The position numbers and the translations under genes are program-made. The notes under the pieces were generated by a model. It had not been told where the DNA came from, ran no database searches, and was given only the letters and a program-made list of their open reading frames with translations. Shown here piece by piece: positions 1 to 8,402 of a stretch of 64,000 nt of DNA (positions within the stretch are counted from its first letter, which is position 1; each line of letters opens with the position of its first letter). Source of the DNA: Bremerella volcania. Lineage in GTDB: Bacteria > Planctomycetota > Planctomycetia > Pirellulales > Pirellulaceae. Location: the NCBI RefSeq assembly GCF_007748115.1, contig NZ_CP036289.1, positions 5,146,001-5,210,000 on the forward strand, given 5' to 3'.

Positions 1-249
1 CAGTGGGAATCGCGTTTCCACCAGATCAAGGCGCAGCTTCCCGGCGGGCTGGTTCCCACCGAAGTTTGCGCGGAAAGCTGGCCAGGTCAACGGTTGGAAG
101 ACGCCGCGATCGAATGCGTTCGCAGCTGGCGACATTCGTCCGGCCACTGGTCGGCCGTCAGCGACAGTAATGTTTACTACGGCTACGACATGAAGCGTGG
201 CCGCAACGGCATCTGGTATGCGACCGGCATCTTTGCTCGCAACCGCTAA
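1..249 (+). CDS. C-terminal end of a CAP/SCP-like domain protein (5' truncated by window)
   Basis: The frame beginning at base 1 is open to a TAA at 247-249 and gives the last 82 residues of a protein whose start lies outside the window. The tail contains a Trp-x-x-Ser-x-Gly-His stretch (RSWRHSSGHW) and, further on, GIWYATGIFARNR. This order, a W..S.GH segment followed by a G.WY.T..F strand near the C-terminus, is the C-terminal half of the CAP (SCP/PR-1) fold, usually a secreted domain. The assignment is by pattern only; the N-terminal half with the first metal-binding His and Glu is not visible. A strong hairpin terminator follows 30 bp after the stop, so this is the last gene of its transcript. 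Confidence 0.6.
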   Translation, partial: QWESRFHQIKAQLPGGLVPTEVCAESWPGQRLEDAAIECVRSWRHSSGHWSAVSDSNVYYGYDMKRGRNGIWYATGIFARNR

Positions 250-279
250 GCCGCTGCCGCTTCAATCGGAATAACCATG

Positions 280-323
280 ACGACCCGTGTCGTTCGCGTA
301 ACCACACGGGTCGTGTTGTTTTT
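280..323 (+). terminator. Rho-independent terminator after the CAP-like gene
   Basis: Perfect 11-bp inverted repeat ACGACCCGTGT (280-290) and ACACGGGTCGT (304-314) with a 13-nt loop, followed by GTTGTTTTTT. It lies 30 bp after the stop of the first gene and well before the next start at 443. Confidence 0.85.
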
Positions 324-442
324 TCTCAACATCGCATGATGAAAAAACACCGCATGTTGCCTAACCGCGTGCTAAGTTTTCACGGCTTGTCATTCTGGGC
401 AAGCTACGTCGGGAACTCCACGTCTGAGTTTTGGAAACAGTC

Positions 443-2953
443 ATGCGGTGGTCAACTAGCACGAAGCGAATGTTGCTCCTTACGACGCTATGGATTGCGA
501 TCGTCAGCTCAGGCTGCGCGCCGCTTCGCGTCCCTCGCATCGATCCGACAGGACAGCGTATCTTCGCCCAGGACACAACCCCGGTCGATTGCAACTTGGG
601 CTGTTTCAATCAGCAGCCTGCGTTCCAGCAGCCAGCTCCTCTTTCCCCCTGCCCCGCCCCTGGTGTCACGCCCCTGACACCCCTGCCTGCTCCCCCCAAG
701 GGCCTTGTCGATACTGAGGCCCTACAGCTTTCCCCTTCGCGCGTCGTCGCTCCGGTCGGTACTGAAGTGGTGCTGGTTGCTGGTCTAAACCGTAAGAAGC
801 ACCTGCACGAAGCAGGCCGCCCGGTGAATTGGATTCTGTCGCGTGAGAGCGTCGGCTATATCACCGAAGTGGGCAAAGACTCGAACATGTTCGACCTGGT
901 GTCGAACCGAAACTACGGCGTGCAAGGCCCGGACTTCGCGACCAGCAGCACCCTGCTTTGCGATAAAACGATTGACCGCGGCACCGAACTTCCCGGTGAC
1001 GATGTGCGCGTGTTGAAGGGGCAAACCTGGATGTCGGTCAGTTCCGCTTCCCCTGGTGTGAGCCGCGTGACCGCTTTGGCGCCGACCTTCGAGAACTGGC
1101 CGGCACGCCAACAAACGGCAACCATCTATTGGGTCGACGCCCAGTGGCAATTCCCTGCCCCGGTCGTCGTTCCCGCAGGCGACAAGGCCGTGCTCACCAC
1201 GACGGTGCTGCGTCAAACCAATCGCCAGCCGGTCGAAGGATGGAAGGTTCAATACGAAGTCCTCGATGGCCCAGCTTCCGCGTTCCTGGTCAATGGTCGC
1301 CCTGCCGAACAAGGGGCTCCAATCGAAACGCGCAGCGATGCCAACGGTTTCGCCACGGTCGAACTGGCACCTCTTTCCAATCAGCCAGGTACCGCCCAGG
1401 TACGTGTGACGATCATTCAGCCTAACTTGGATCCTGAGAGCAACGCCGAGAACCTGATGCTTGGCTCCAGCGTGACGACCGTCACGTGGAGTGCTCCGCA
1501 GTTGGCCGTCGACATGACCGGTCCGCAGGTTGCCGAGTTCAACGCCCAGGCCGTTTACAATATCAACGTCCAGAACGCCGGCGACGTCGCCGCACGCAAC
1601 ACCTTAGTCAGCGTGATCCTGCCGCCTGGGCTGGCGTACGAATCGAGTGTTCCGGCCGCTCAGCAAATGGGTAACCGCTTGGAATGGGCGATCGGCGACC
1701 TCGAGGCCCGCGGCTTCCGCCAGATCTCGCTGACGACCCGCGTCCAGCAATCCGGCACCATTCAAAACTGCGTGACCGCCACCGCCGAGCCAGGACTGCG
1801 AAGCGAAGATTGCACCAGCACGCAAATCTCGGTCGATGCGATTCACCTGGAAATGACCGGCCCCGAAGCCGTTACCGTGGGCGACCCCGTCGTGTACGAA
1901 GTGACGATCCAGAACACCGGTGACAGGCCGCTGACCAATTTGAAGTTGGAAGACGTCTTCGACGATGGTTTGCTTTATCCAAACCAGCAGAGCCCAATCT
2001 TCAACGACCTGGGTACGCTCGGTATCGGCCAGGCCAAGAAGATTCGCTTGAACTTCCAAACCCAGACGCCAGGACGCTTCTGCCACCGATTGACGGTCTC
2101 GGCCGACGGGGTGCAAGGGAAGTCTTCCACGGCCTGTGTTTCCGTCAATCCACCACCTCCGGAACCGACCTTCACACTGGAACTGCGAGCCCCAGCCAGC
2201 CGCGAAGTAGGCCAACCGATCCTGTTCCGTGCGGTGCTAACCAATACCGGTGCGACGCCACTGACCAACGTGGTGGTCGAGGAACTGATCGATCCCGAGT
2301 TCCAAATCACGGGACGAACCGATCCGGCCCGCGACGAACAGAACAAGGTGATCTGGACGTTCCCGCGCATCCTGCCAAACCAACAGGCCATCCTGGAAGT
2401 TCAGTGCCAGGCCAATCGCCCCGTGGGTCAGGCATGCAATCGCATCTCGGCTCGAACCGATGAGGGGATTACGCAGAACGCCCAGACATGCACGTCGGTC
2501 ACGCCGTCTAGCCAGCCAGCCGCCGAACCTCCACCGGCGGTTGGTCAGAACGGACAGAATGGTGGCGGCGGCAATCAGCCCGTCACCGGCCAACTGGAAG
2601 TGACCCTCACCGAACTGCAAGACGGCATCCCGGCCGGACAGAATGTTCGCTACTATCTGACGATCAAGAACGGTCGTAACGTCGACGATCAGAACGTTCA
2701 GATCATGCTGCGACTTGGCGAGGGGATGCGGTTCCTAAGGCTCAACGGTCCGGTGAATCCGCAAGTATCGCAATCGCCGGATGGACTGACCGTGGGCGTG
2801 CAGCCGCTGCAATACCTCCGGGCCGGAGAGGCGGTCAGTTTCCAGGTCGATATCCAGACCGCCACGCCTGGCAAGAAGATCGTCAAGGTTGAAGTTCGCA
2901 GCCAACGATCCCCGCAAGGAGTTTCGGTCCAGGAAGATACGACCGTATACTGA
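443..2953 (+). CDS. DUF11-repeat exported lipoprotein
   Basis: An 836-aa protein predicted to be exported and lipidated. After MRWSTSTKR comes a hydrophobic segment ending in VSSGC, a lipobox-like site with Cys near residue 22. The N-terminal ~350 residues look like Ig-like/invasin-type beta modules. They are followed by several copies of the DUF11 conserved repeat, recognised by recurring GPxxVxxGxPVxYxVxxxNxG and 'L.NV.V.E..D' patterns at roughly residues 355-470, 475-580, 590-690 and 725-830. A low-complexity Pro/Gly/Gln linker near residues 700-725 separates the last copy. DUF11 repeats build extended cell-envelope proteins; no enzymatic motif is seen. The ATG at 443 is preferred over a TTG at 431 because GGAAA lies 5 nt before it and the signal peptide then starts normally. 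The same strand continues 4 bp later with the next gene. Confidence 0.85.
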   Translation: MRWSTSTKRMLLLTTLWIAIVSSGCAPLRVPRIDPTGQRIFAQDTTPVDCNLGCFNQQPAFQQPAPLSPCPAPGVTPLTPLPAPPKGLVDTEALQLSPSRVVAPVGTEVVLVAGLNRKKHLHEAGRPVNWILSRESVGYITEVGKDSNMFDLVSNRNYGVQGPDFATSSTLLCDKTIDRGTELPGDDVRVLKGQTWMSVSSASPGVSRVTALAPTFENWPARQQTATIYWVDAQWQFPAPVVVPAGDKAVLTTTVLRQTNRQPVEGWKVQYEVLDGPASAFLVNGRPAEQGAPIETRSDANGFATVELAPLSNQPGTAQVRVTIIQPNLDPESNAENLMLGSSVTTVTWSAPQLAVDMTGPQVAEFNAQAVYNINVQNAGDVAARNTLVSVILPPGLAYESSVPAAQQMGNRLEWAIGDLEARGFRQISLTTRVQQSGTIQNCVTATAEPGLRSEDCTSTQISVDAIHLEMTGPEAVTVGDPVVYEVTIQNTGDRPLTNLKLEDVFDDGLLYPNQQSPIFNDLGTLGIGQAKKIRLNFQTQTPGRFCHRLTVSADGVQGKSSTACVSVNPPPPEPTFTLELRAPASREVGQPILFRAVLTNTGATPLTNVVVEELIDPEFQITGRTDPARDEQNKVIWTFPRILPNQQAILEVQCQANRPVGQACNRISARTDEGITQNAQTCTSVTPSSQPAAEPPPAVGQNGQNGGGGNQPVTGQLEVTLTELQDGIPAGQNVRYYLTIKNGRNVDDQNVQIMLRLGEGMRFLRLNGPVNPQVSQSPDGLTVGVQPLQYLRAGEAVSFQVDIQTATPGKKIVKVEVRSQRSPQGVSVQEDTTVY

Positions 2954-2957
2954 TACC

Positions 2958-3329
2958 ATGCCTCGCTTCGCCATCCTGCACCACATCACGCCTGAGAATG
3001 CTGAGAAGCCGGATCATTACGATCTGCTTCTCGAAGATGGGGACGTGCTGAAGACCTACACGCTCTGGAACTTCCCCAGCGTGGGCGAGCCGGCGACGGC
3101 GATTGCCGACTTCGATCACCGGATGATCTATCTTGATTACGAAGGCCCGATCTCCGACAACCGCGGCGAAGTGACCCGGGCCGACGAAGGGACGTTCAAC
3201 TGGATCATTCGGCAAGACGACCTGGTAACGGTTCACCTGCAAGGCGCGCGGCTGCAGGGGCGATTGATTCTGCAGGTTCAAGATTCCGAAGGGGGCTCTA
3301 GCAGCGGCGACGGCTCAGGCGCGTCTTGA
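2958..3329 (+). CDS. Stand-alone LigD 3'-phosphoesterase-like domain protein
   Basis: A 123-aa protein starting at ATG 2958, 4 bp after the preceding stop, so probably co-transcribed with the DUF11 gene. The order FAILHH, HYDLLLEDGDVLKTY, FDHRMIYLDYEGPIS and GEVTRADEGTF follows the phosphoesterase (PE) domain of bacterial DNA ligase D, where the His of HYDL and a downstream His act at a 3'-phosphate or ribonucleotide end. Here the domain is a single short protein without polymerase or ligase parts. The second conserved His may be that of DHRMIYLDY. The C-terminus is a Ser/Gly-rich tail. It overlaps the 3' end of the convergent gene by 52 bp. The fold assignment is fairly secure; activity on DNA ends is an inference from the family. 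Confidence 0.75.
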   Translation: MPRFAILHHITPENAEKPDHYDLLLEDGDVLKTYTLWNFPSVGEPATAIADFDHRMIYLDYEGPISDNRGEVTRADEGTFNWIIRQDDLVTVHLQGARLQGRLILQVQDSEGGSSSGDGSGAS

Positions 3330-4039
3330 TTGGCCCCTTCGACCACTTTTTCTTTCAGTTCTTCTTTGGTCTTGATCGTTTCGCCGGAGAGTAAGATCTC
3401 GCCGTCCTTGAACTCGAGGGCGTCGATCCGGATTTCCCCTTCGATCTCCTTACCGGTGCTGGGGATCGTAATCAAAGCCACCGGGTCCCCATCGCGCTGC
3501 TGCCAGCGGATCGGGATTTCGGCCTTATTAGCATAGGTATCGATTTCAGAAAGAAGCTGACCAATCGGGATCGGCAAGGCTCCGGCCGTTACGTTGTGAA
3601 GCTGGACCCCGACGACGTTGGGCTCTCCTTCGACCAGGAAACAATCGAGCGAGACGGCCAGAATCGAATTGAGCGACTGTCCGTTGTATTTGCACCCGAC
3701 CAAGAGCGTCTTCCCTTTCACGGCGATACGGGGATCTTCGATGTGCTCAGGCAGAAGCTCGGGGAACTTCTCTTTCAGATCGGCAGCCAGCCAACTGTTG
3801 ATCTGCCTGTCGGTCAGACGCAACGACCAAGTTCGAGGTTTTTTCACCTGGTTGGAAAACGCAAAGACTTGCTCTTCCAGAACTTCGCCCGTTTCATGAG
3901 CGGTGGTCGGCTCGACGTAGAGGGCTTCGGTGTAGAAGTCAGGCACGTGCTGCGTGGCGTTGTAGACCGAACCGGCCACCGCCGCGATCAACACGGCCGC
4001 TACAACGAACACCACTAAAAACGTTTTCTTGCGCGCCAC
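3278..4039 (-). CDS. Membrane-anchored protein of unknown function
   Basis: A 253-aa protein from a GTG at 4039. Residues 6-27 form one hydrophobic segment (TFLVVFVVAAVLIAAVAGS) that would anchor it or act as a signal peptide. The rest is soluble, with 'TDRQINSWL' near residue 80, a beta-rich middle, and 'ALPIPIGQLL' near residue 150. The 'L+..QIN.WL' opening followed by a lipid-carrier-like beta region is common in uncharacterised planctomycete exoproteins, but I recognise no named family with confidence. The C-terminal 50 residues are rich in Glu and Lys. Its 3' end overlaps the convergent LigD-PE-like gene by 52 bp. Confidence 0.7.
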   Translation of the reverse strand: MARKKTFLVVFVVAAVLIAAVAGSVYNATQHVPDFYTEALYVEPTTAHETGEVLEEQVFAFSNQVKKPRTWSLRLTDRQINSWLAADLKEKFPELLPEHIEDPRIAVKGKTLLVGCKYNGQSLNSILAVSLDCFLVEGEPNVVGVQLHNVTAGALPIPIGQLLSEIDTYANKAEIPIRWQQRDGDPVALITIPSTGKEIEGEIRIDALEFKDGEILLSGETIKTKEELKEKVVEGANQDAPEPSPLLEPPSES

Positions 4040-4214
4040 CGTCGACCTAGCTGTCAGGGAGAATGCCCCACCCCAAAACCGAACCGCCTGCGGGAATGGT
4101 AGGAGTTTGACAGGCCGTCGTCAATTTGAATCGGCGGATCGCTAGCAGCTTTATCGAGTCCAAGAGGGACTCTTAAGGCCTGGAAGGCCCTTAGGATATA
4201 AGTGCCGACAAACC

Positions 4215-5552
4215 TTAGGCAAATCGCAGCAAGGCGTATTTCTTCTTCCCGCTGCGAAGCACCATGACGGTTTCGCTGGCCAGGTCTTCGGTTCCCAGAG
4301 ACTTCTCGACCTCTTCCACGCGGCGGTTGTTGACGTAGGCTCCGCCCTGCGAAATCGTTCGACGGGCATCCCCTTTACTTTTGCAGAGGCCTGATTCGAC
4401 CAACGCATCGACGATGTTCAATCCATCATCACTGGTCAATCGATCACGACTCAACTCTTGGCTCGGAACGTCCGCGAAGATCTCGATGAGCTGCTTGTCG
4501 CTCAGGTTGTCGATTTCACCCCCGAAAAAAATCTCGGTCGCGCGCTGGGCACTTGTTACCCCTTCGGCGCCATGCACCAGTTCGGTCAGCGCTTCGGCCA
4601 ATCGCTTCTGGCTTTCCCGCTTGTGCGGTTCTTCCTGACGAGCTTTATCGAGCGATTCAATCTCTTCGCGATTAAGCTCGGTCAGAAAACGCAAGCACTT
4701 GCCGGCATCCTCATCGGCGACGTTGATCCAATATTGGTAGAACGCGTAGGGGCTCGTGCGATCAGGCGAAAGCCAAAGGGCACCTGACTCGGTCTTGCCC
4801 ATCTTCGTTCCGTCGCTTTTGGTCAGCAGGGGACAGGTCATGCCTTGCAGCTGAGCCGATCGCATGCGACGTCCCAGGTCGATCCCGGCGGTGATGTTCC
4901 CCCACTGATCACTTCCGCCGATTTGCAGCGTGCAGCCATGTTTGTCGAACAGGTGCACGAAGTCGTATGCCTGAAGCAGCATGTAGCTGAATTCGGTGTA
5001 GCTGAGCCCGGCGTCGTCCCGCTCCAAGCGACCTTTGACTGAGTCCTTCGCCATCATGACGTTGACCGGGAAGTTCTTCCCGATGTCACGCAGGAAGTCG
5101 AGGTAGCTGAAGCTTTGCATCCAGTCAAAGTTGTTGACCAGCACGGCACCGCTGCCTGATTCATCGAAGTCGAGGAACTGCCCCATTTGGACCTTGATCG
5201 CCTCGACGTTGGCTCGCAGTTGTTCGACCGACAGCAGATTACGTTCGGCGCTCTTGCCACTGGGATCGCCGATCATACCGGTCGCACCACCGACCAAAGC
5301 GATCGGCTTATGCCCGGCGGCTTGAAAGCGGCGAAGCAGCATCAGCGGCAGCATATGCCCCACGTGCAGGCTCTCGGCCGTTGGGTCGAACCCAGCGTAG
5401 ACGGTGCGCGGCTGCTCATTCAGCCAGGAGCCGAACGAGTCGTCCCCGGTCGTTTGATTGATCAGACCACGCCACGAGAGTTCTGCGAAAATATCGTTCA
5501 TCTGCCCAGGATCGCCGCCGTTAAGGGTTTCATTGCCATTAGAAACGGGCAT
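4215..5552 (-). CDS. tyrS: Tyrosyl-tRNA synthetase
   Basis: A cytoplasmic enzyme that charges tRNA-Tyr with tyrosine, about 428-445 aa. The class I signature motifs are visible: HVGHM (HIGH-type) about 60 residues in, and KMGKTESG (KMSKS-type) near residue 250. The tyrosine-pocket region GGSDQWGNITAG lies between them. The C-terminal ~65 residues form an S4 RNA-binding domain (CKSKGDARRTISQGGAYVNN). Length is normal for bacterial TyrRS. The long form starts at ATG 5552; an internal ATG at 5501 (MNDIFAELSWRG) matches the usual TyrRS beginning better and may be the real start. Neither has a strong Shine-Dalgarno sequence. It lies 56 bp downstream of ispD on the same strand. Confidence 0.97.
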   Translation of the reverse strand: MPVSNGNETLNGGDPGQMNDIFAELSWRGLINQTTGDDSFGSWLNEQPRTVYAGFDPTAESLHVGHMLPLMLLRRFQAAGHKPIALVGGATGMIGDPSGKSAERNLLSVEQLRANVEAIKVQMGQFLDFDESGSGAVLVNNFDWMQSFSYLDFLRDIGKNFPVNVMMAKDSVKGRLERDDAGLSYTEFSYMLLQAYDFVHLFDKHGCTLQIGGSDQWGNITAGIDLGRRMRSAQLQGMTCPLLTKSDGTKMGKTESGALWLSPDRTSPYAFYQYWINVADEDAGKCLRFLTELNREEIESLDKARQEEPHKRESQKRLAEALTELVHGAEGVTSAQRATEIFFGGEIDNLSDKQLIEIFADVPSQELSRDRLTSDDGLNIVDALVESGLCKSKGDARRTISQGGAYVNNRRVEEVEKSLGTEDLASETVMVLRSGKKKYALLRFA

Positions 5553-5608
5553 TCTAAGAAAAATTGCCCCAAGGAACTACGGGACGACACCGAAACAGCT
5601 TCCCAGGT

Positions 5609-6334
5609 TCAACTTAGGTCGGCCAGAAGCCGCTCGGCCACGGCCAGATCCTCCTTGGTGGTGATCTTCAGATTCTTCATCCCACCGCGAACCACCGACA
5701 CCTGGTGCCCCAGGCGTTCGACCAGGCTGGCATCGTCGGTGGCAGGCTCACGACGAAACTTATCGTACGCCTCGAGAATCAACTGCCGCCGGAAGACCTG
5801 GGGAGTTTGCGCCTCCCAGATCCCTTCGCGAGGAACCGTTTCGACGATCTTCCCTTCGATCGAAACGCGTTTGAGCGTGCCTGGTACCGGCAAAGCAAGG
5901 ATCGCGGCCCCGCTGCCTGCTGCGCTGTTGAATACCGCGTCGATCATTGCGTCGTCGATGCCAGGCCGGGCCGCATCGTGAATGGCGATGAACTCGCTAA
6001 GGGAGTCCAACGCGTCGATTCCATGGGCGATCGAGTCGGTGCGGGTTTCTCCTCCCAAAACGATCTGAATGCCTAGCTCATCACAGACGCCACCGAACTG
6101 TTCGCGGAAGTACGACTCGTCATCCTGAGAAATGACGATGACCACGCCACTCACGTCAGGCCGCGCGGCAAACCGCCTGGCACTGTGCAGCCAGACTGGC
6201 TGGCCGAGTAGCGGCACATAGACTTTCTTCAGCTGGCCGCCGCCGAAACGAGTACTACGGCCGGCGGCAGGTAGAATGACACTGAATTTGATCAACGATG
6301 CGGTCCTTTCAAGTAACGAGTCGTTACTTATCAT
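5609..6334 (-). CDS. ispD: 2-C-methyl-D-erythritol 4-phosphate cytidylyltransferase
   Basis: A 241-aa cytoplasmic enzyme of the MEP isoprenoid pathway that couples CTP to methylerythritol 4-phosphate. The N-terminus carries the nucleotide-binding loop [15 protein letters not shown] followed by [22 protein letters not shown] and [11 protein letters not shown] mark the CTP and substrate pocket, and the C-terminal TDDASLVE and [10 protein letters not shown] elements complete the family pattern. Length fits the family. The ATG at 6334 overlaps the end of the acyl-CoA dehydrogenase gene by 11 bp, which implies translational coupling and places a housekeeping isoprenoid gene at the end of a beta-oxidation transcript. 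Confidence 0.95.
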   Translation of the reverse strand: MISNDSLLERTASLIKFSVILPAAGRSTRFGGGQLKKVYVPLLGQPVWLHSARRFAARPDVSGVVIVISQDDESYFREQFGGVCDELGIQIVLGGETRTDSIAHGIDALDSLSEFIAIHDAARPGIDDAMIDAVFNSAAGSGAAILALPVPGTLKRVSIEGKIVETVPREGIWEAQTPQVFRRQLILEAYDKFRREPATDDASLVERLGHQVSVVRGGMKNLKITTKEDLAVAERLLADLS

Positions 6335-8249
6335 ACCGCATCAGGATTTCGTCTGGGGGAGCGCTGACGCCAGGAAAGTTTCCTTCGGCGACCATTCCCC
6401 CCACTTCCGACACGCGACGGAAGTAGCGATCGCTCGGCCGGGTGAGCAGAATCTTCCGCTTCAAATCGCGACAAGCAATATCGGCCGCGGCGCGGATCGT
6501 TTCGTTCTCTTGCTTCGCCGCATACAGCGCGGTGCACAGAATCGTCATCAGGTCCTGCACGTTTGAGGACAGGTACGACATGCGGCACTGACGGTCTGCC
6601 AGCTTCAGTTGATGCTTCCGCATCGTGCCGGAGATATGCAGCGGCATGTCTTGCAGGCGATCGGCCGCGAACTGGGCGTGGGCCTTCAGGTCTTCTGGCA
6701 TCTGCGGGAACTTCGGCCGCGGCTTGCCTCCCATGTATTCCTTCATCATCCAGCTGGCATACGGAGCCAAAGCCCCCTTGAGCGCCCAGGCATGAGCCGG
6801 ATTCAGCGGGTTGGGCTTCTTAATGCCGGCTTCGTGCAGGGCCTTGCCGATCGGCTCGAAGAACTGCGTGCCGTGCTTCTTCACCAGCGACTTGAAGAAC
6901 GCCATGCCGAGCATCTCCCCTTCCCCTTCGTAGATGCAAGGAGCGAGGTACTCGTGGACGTTGTCGCCAAACATGTGCCCGTGCAGGAACGAACGTCCGC
7001 CGTGCGTTTTCATGAACAGTTCGATCGCCGCTTCCTTCTGCGATTCGCTCCCGAAAATCTTGGCAATGATGCATTCCATCTCGCCGCGGTAGCCAGCATC
7101 GATCAGCGTGCTGCACCAGGCCACCAGGGCATCCGAAGCGACGATCATTCCGGCGAGCTTACCCAAGCGGCGCTGCACCAGTTCTCGCTTGGCGATCGGC
7201 TCGCCATACGTTTCGCGGAAATGAACCCACGGAATCATGCTGGCCATCATCAGACGCATCGTACCGGCCGCGTTGGCACATAGGCTGATGCGGCCGAGGT
7301 TGAGCCCGTGATAGGCGATCGTCAGACCATTTCCCTTACCCGGCAGCAGCAAGTTCTCTTTTGGCACGCGAAAGTCTTTGAAGATGATGCCCTGGTTGTA
7401 GGTATGCTTGAGGGCCCAAATGCCGTACTTTCGCAGCTGGAAGTTATCGTTCTCCTCCGGCGGTAGATCGACGACCAGCACCGCCGGCACCTGGTCGATC
7501 AAACAGACCACGCCGATCGTTCGCCCTGGCACCACGTTGGTGATGAAGAGCTTCTCACCATTGAGCACGTAACTGTCGCCATCGAGCTTGGCCGTCGTTC
7601 GCAGCGCGGTCAGGTCAGAACCGGCACACGGTTCGGTAAGCGCGAACGCCGAGAGCTTCTCGCCGCTGGCCAGCTTCGGCAGATAGCGCTGCTTCTGCTC
7701 TTCGTTGCCAAAAGTGCTGACCGGATCGACCGCCCCAATACAGCCGTGGACCGAAGCCAGGCCGGCGAGGGTCGGATCGACCATCGCCATCTCGGTCAGA
7801 AAAGGGGCGAACGCACGAAATGGCGTGCCGCTACCGCCGTACTTTTTATCGACCAGCAACCCCCAATAGCCTGCATCGGCGAGCCCTTGAAAGACCTCGT
7901 CGCGGATCTTTCCTTTCTCGTCGGTGATGGTTTTGCTCTTGCGAAAGCCGCGCACGACCTCCAGGCTGTCATCCATCACCTTGCGGATTTCCGGCGGCGC
8001 TGCAATCGGATCGGCTTCGAACAGCTCGACCGGAATACCACGATCCCACACGGCGCGATGCGCTGGGCTGTTGGCCGTTTGATACTCCGGCTGAAAGAGC
8101 TTCTCGACTTGATCGTCGGCGGAATCGATCGCCCCGGTGCGCCGTGCTTCGTCTTCGCTTTTACCACCGAGCTTGAGGGCCGTTTCGGCGAACGAAATTT
8201 CTTCCGGCTTGTCATCCGAAACCGATGGATTGGTCGTGTCACTGCTCAT
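6324..8249 (-). CDS. Acyl-CoA dehydrogenase, long form
   Basis: A 641-aa FAD enzyme that oxidises acyl-CoA to trans-2-enoyl-CoA, the first step of beta-oxidation. The FAD/substrate signatures [17 protein letters not shown] and [10 protein letters not shown] lie near residues 200-230. The catalytic glutamate is probably in [10 protein letters not shown] near residue 440, where most relatives have YEG-T/S-NE. The protein has ~60 extra residues at the N-terminus and about 180 after the catalytic region. That two-part layout resembles very-long-chain (VLCAD/ACAD9-type) dehydrogenases rather than the 380-aa short form. AGGAG lies 9 nt before the ATG. It sits between the acyl-CoA ligase upstream and ispD downstream, which it overlaps by 11 bp. 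Confidence 0.92.
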   Translation of the reverse strand: MSSDTTNPSVSDDKPEEISFAETALKLGGKSEDEARRTGAIDSADDQVEKLFQPEYQTANSPAHRAVWDRGIPVELFEADPIAAPPEIRKVMDDSLEVVRGFRKSKTITDEKGKIRDEVFQGLADAGYWGLLVDKKYGGSGTPFRAFAPFLTEMAMVDPTLAGLASVHGCIGAVDPVSTFGNEEQKQRYLPKLASGEKLSAFALTEPCAGSDLTALRTTAKLDGDSYVLNGEKLFITNVVPGRTIGVVCLIDQVPAVLVVDLPPEENDNFQLRKYGIWALKHTYNQGIIFKDFRVPKENLLLPGKGNGLTIAYHGLNLGRISLCANAAGTMRLMMASMIPWVHFRETYGEPIAKRELVQRRLGKLAGMIVASDALVAWCSTLIDAGYRGEMECIIAKIFGSESQKEAAIELFMKTHGGRSFLHGHMFGDNVHEYLAPCIYEGEGEMLGMAFFKSLVKKHGTQFFEPIGKALHEAGIKKPNPLNPAHAWALKGALAPYASWMMKEYMGGKPRPKFPQMPEDLKAHAQFAADRLQDMPLHISGTMRKHQLKLADRQCRMSYLSSNVQDLMTILCTALYAAKQENETIRAAADIACRDLKRKILLTRPSDRYFRRVSEVGGMVAEGNFPGVSAPPDEILMRYDK

Positions 8250-8402
8250 CGTTGCTGCTCCTGCCGGGGTTCGAGTGGACGCGTAACGAGGGACTTACCC
8301 CCATTAGCAATGCTTCCTGGCTACCTAACTCTACCTTATTTTCGTTCAACCGGCTGCCCGCGGGCAGCCAGGATTCACCATAACTTATTACAAAACAAGC
8401 GA

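Noticed and set aside
785-1312. Minus-strand frame inside the DUF11 gene
   Set aside because: No start signal or family pattern; lies wholly within a well-supported gene.
4170-4196. Imperfect hairpin (TAAGGCC ... GGCCCTTA) after tyrS
   Set aside because: Mismatch within the stem and no U-run on the minus strand; not good enough for a terminator call.
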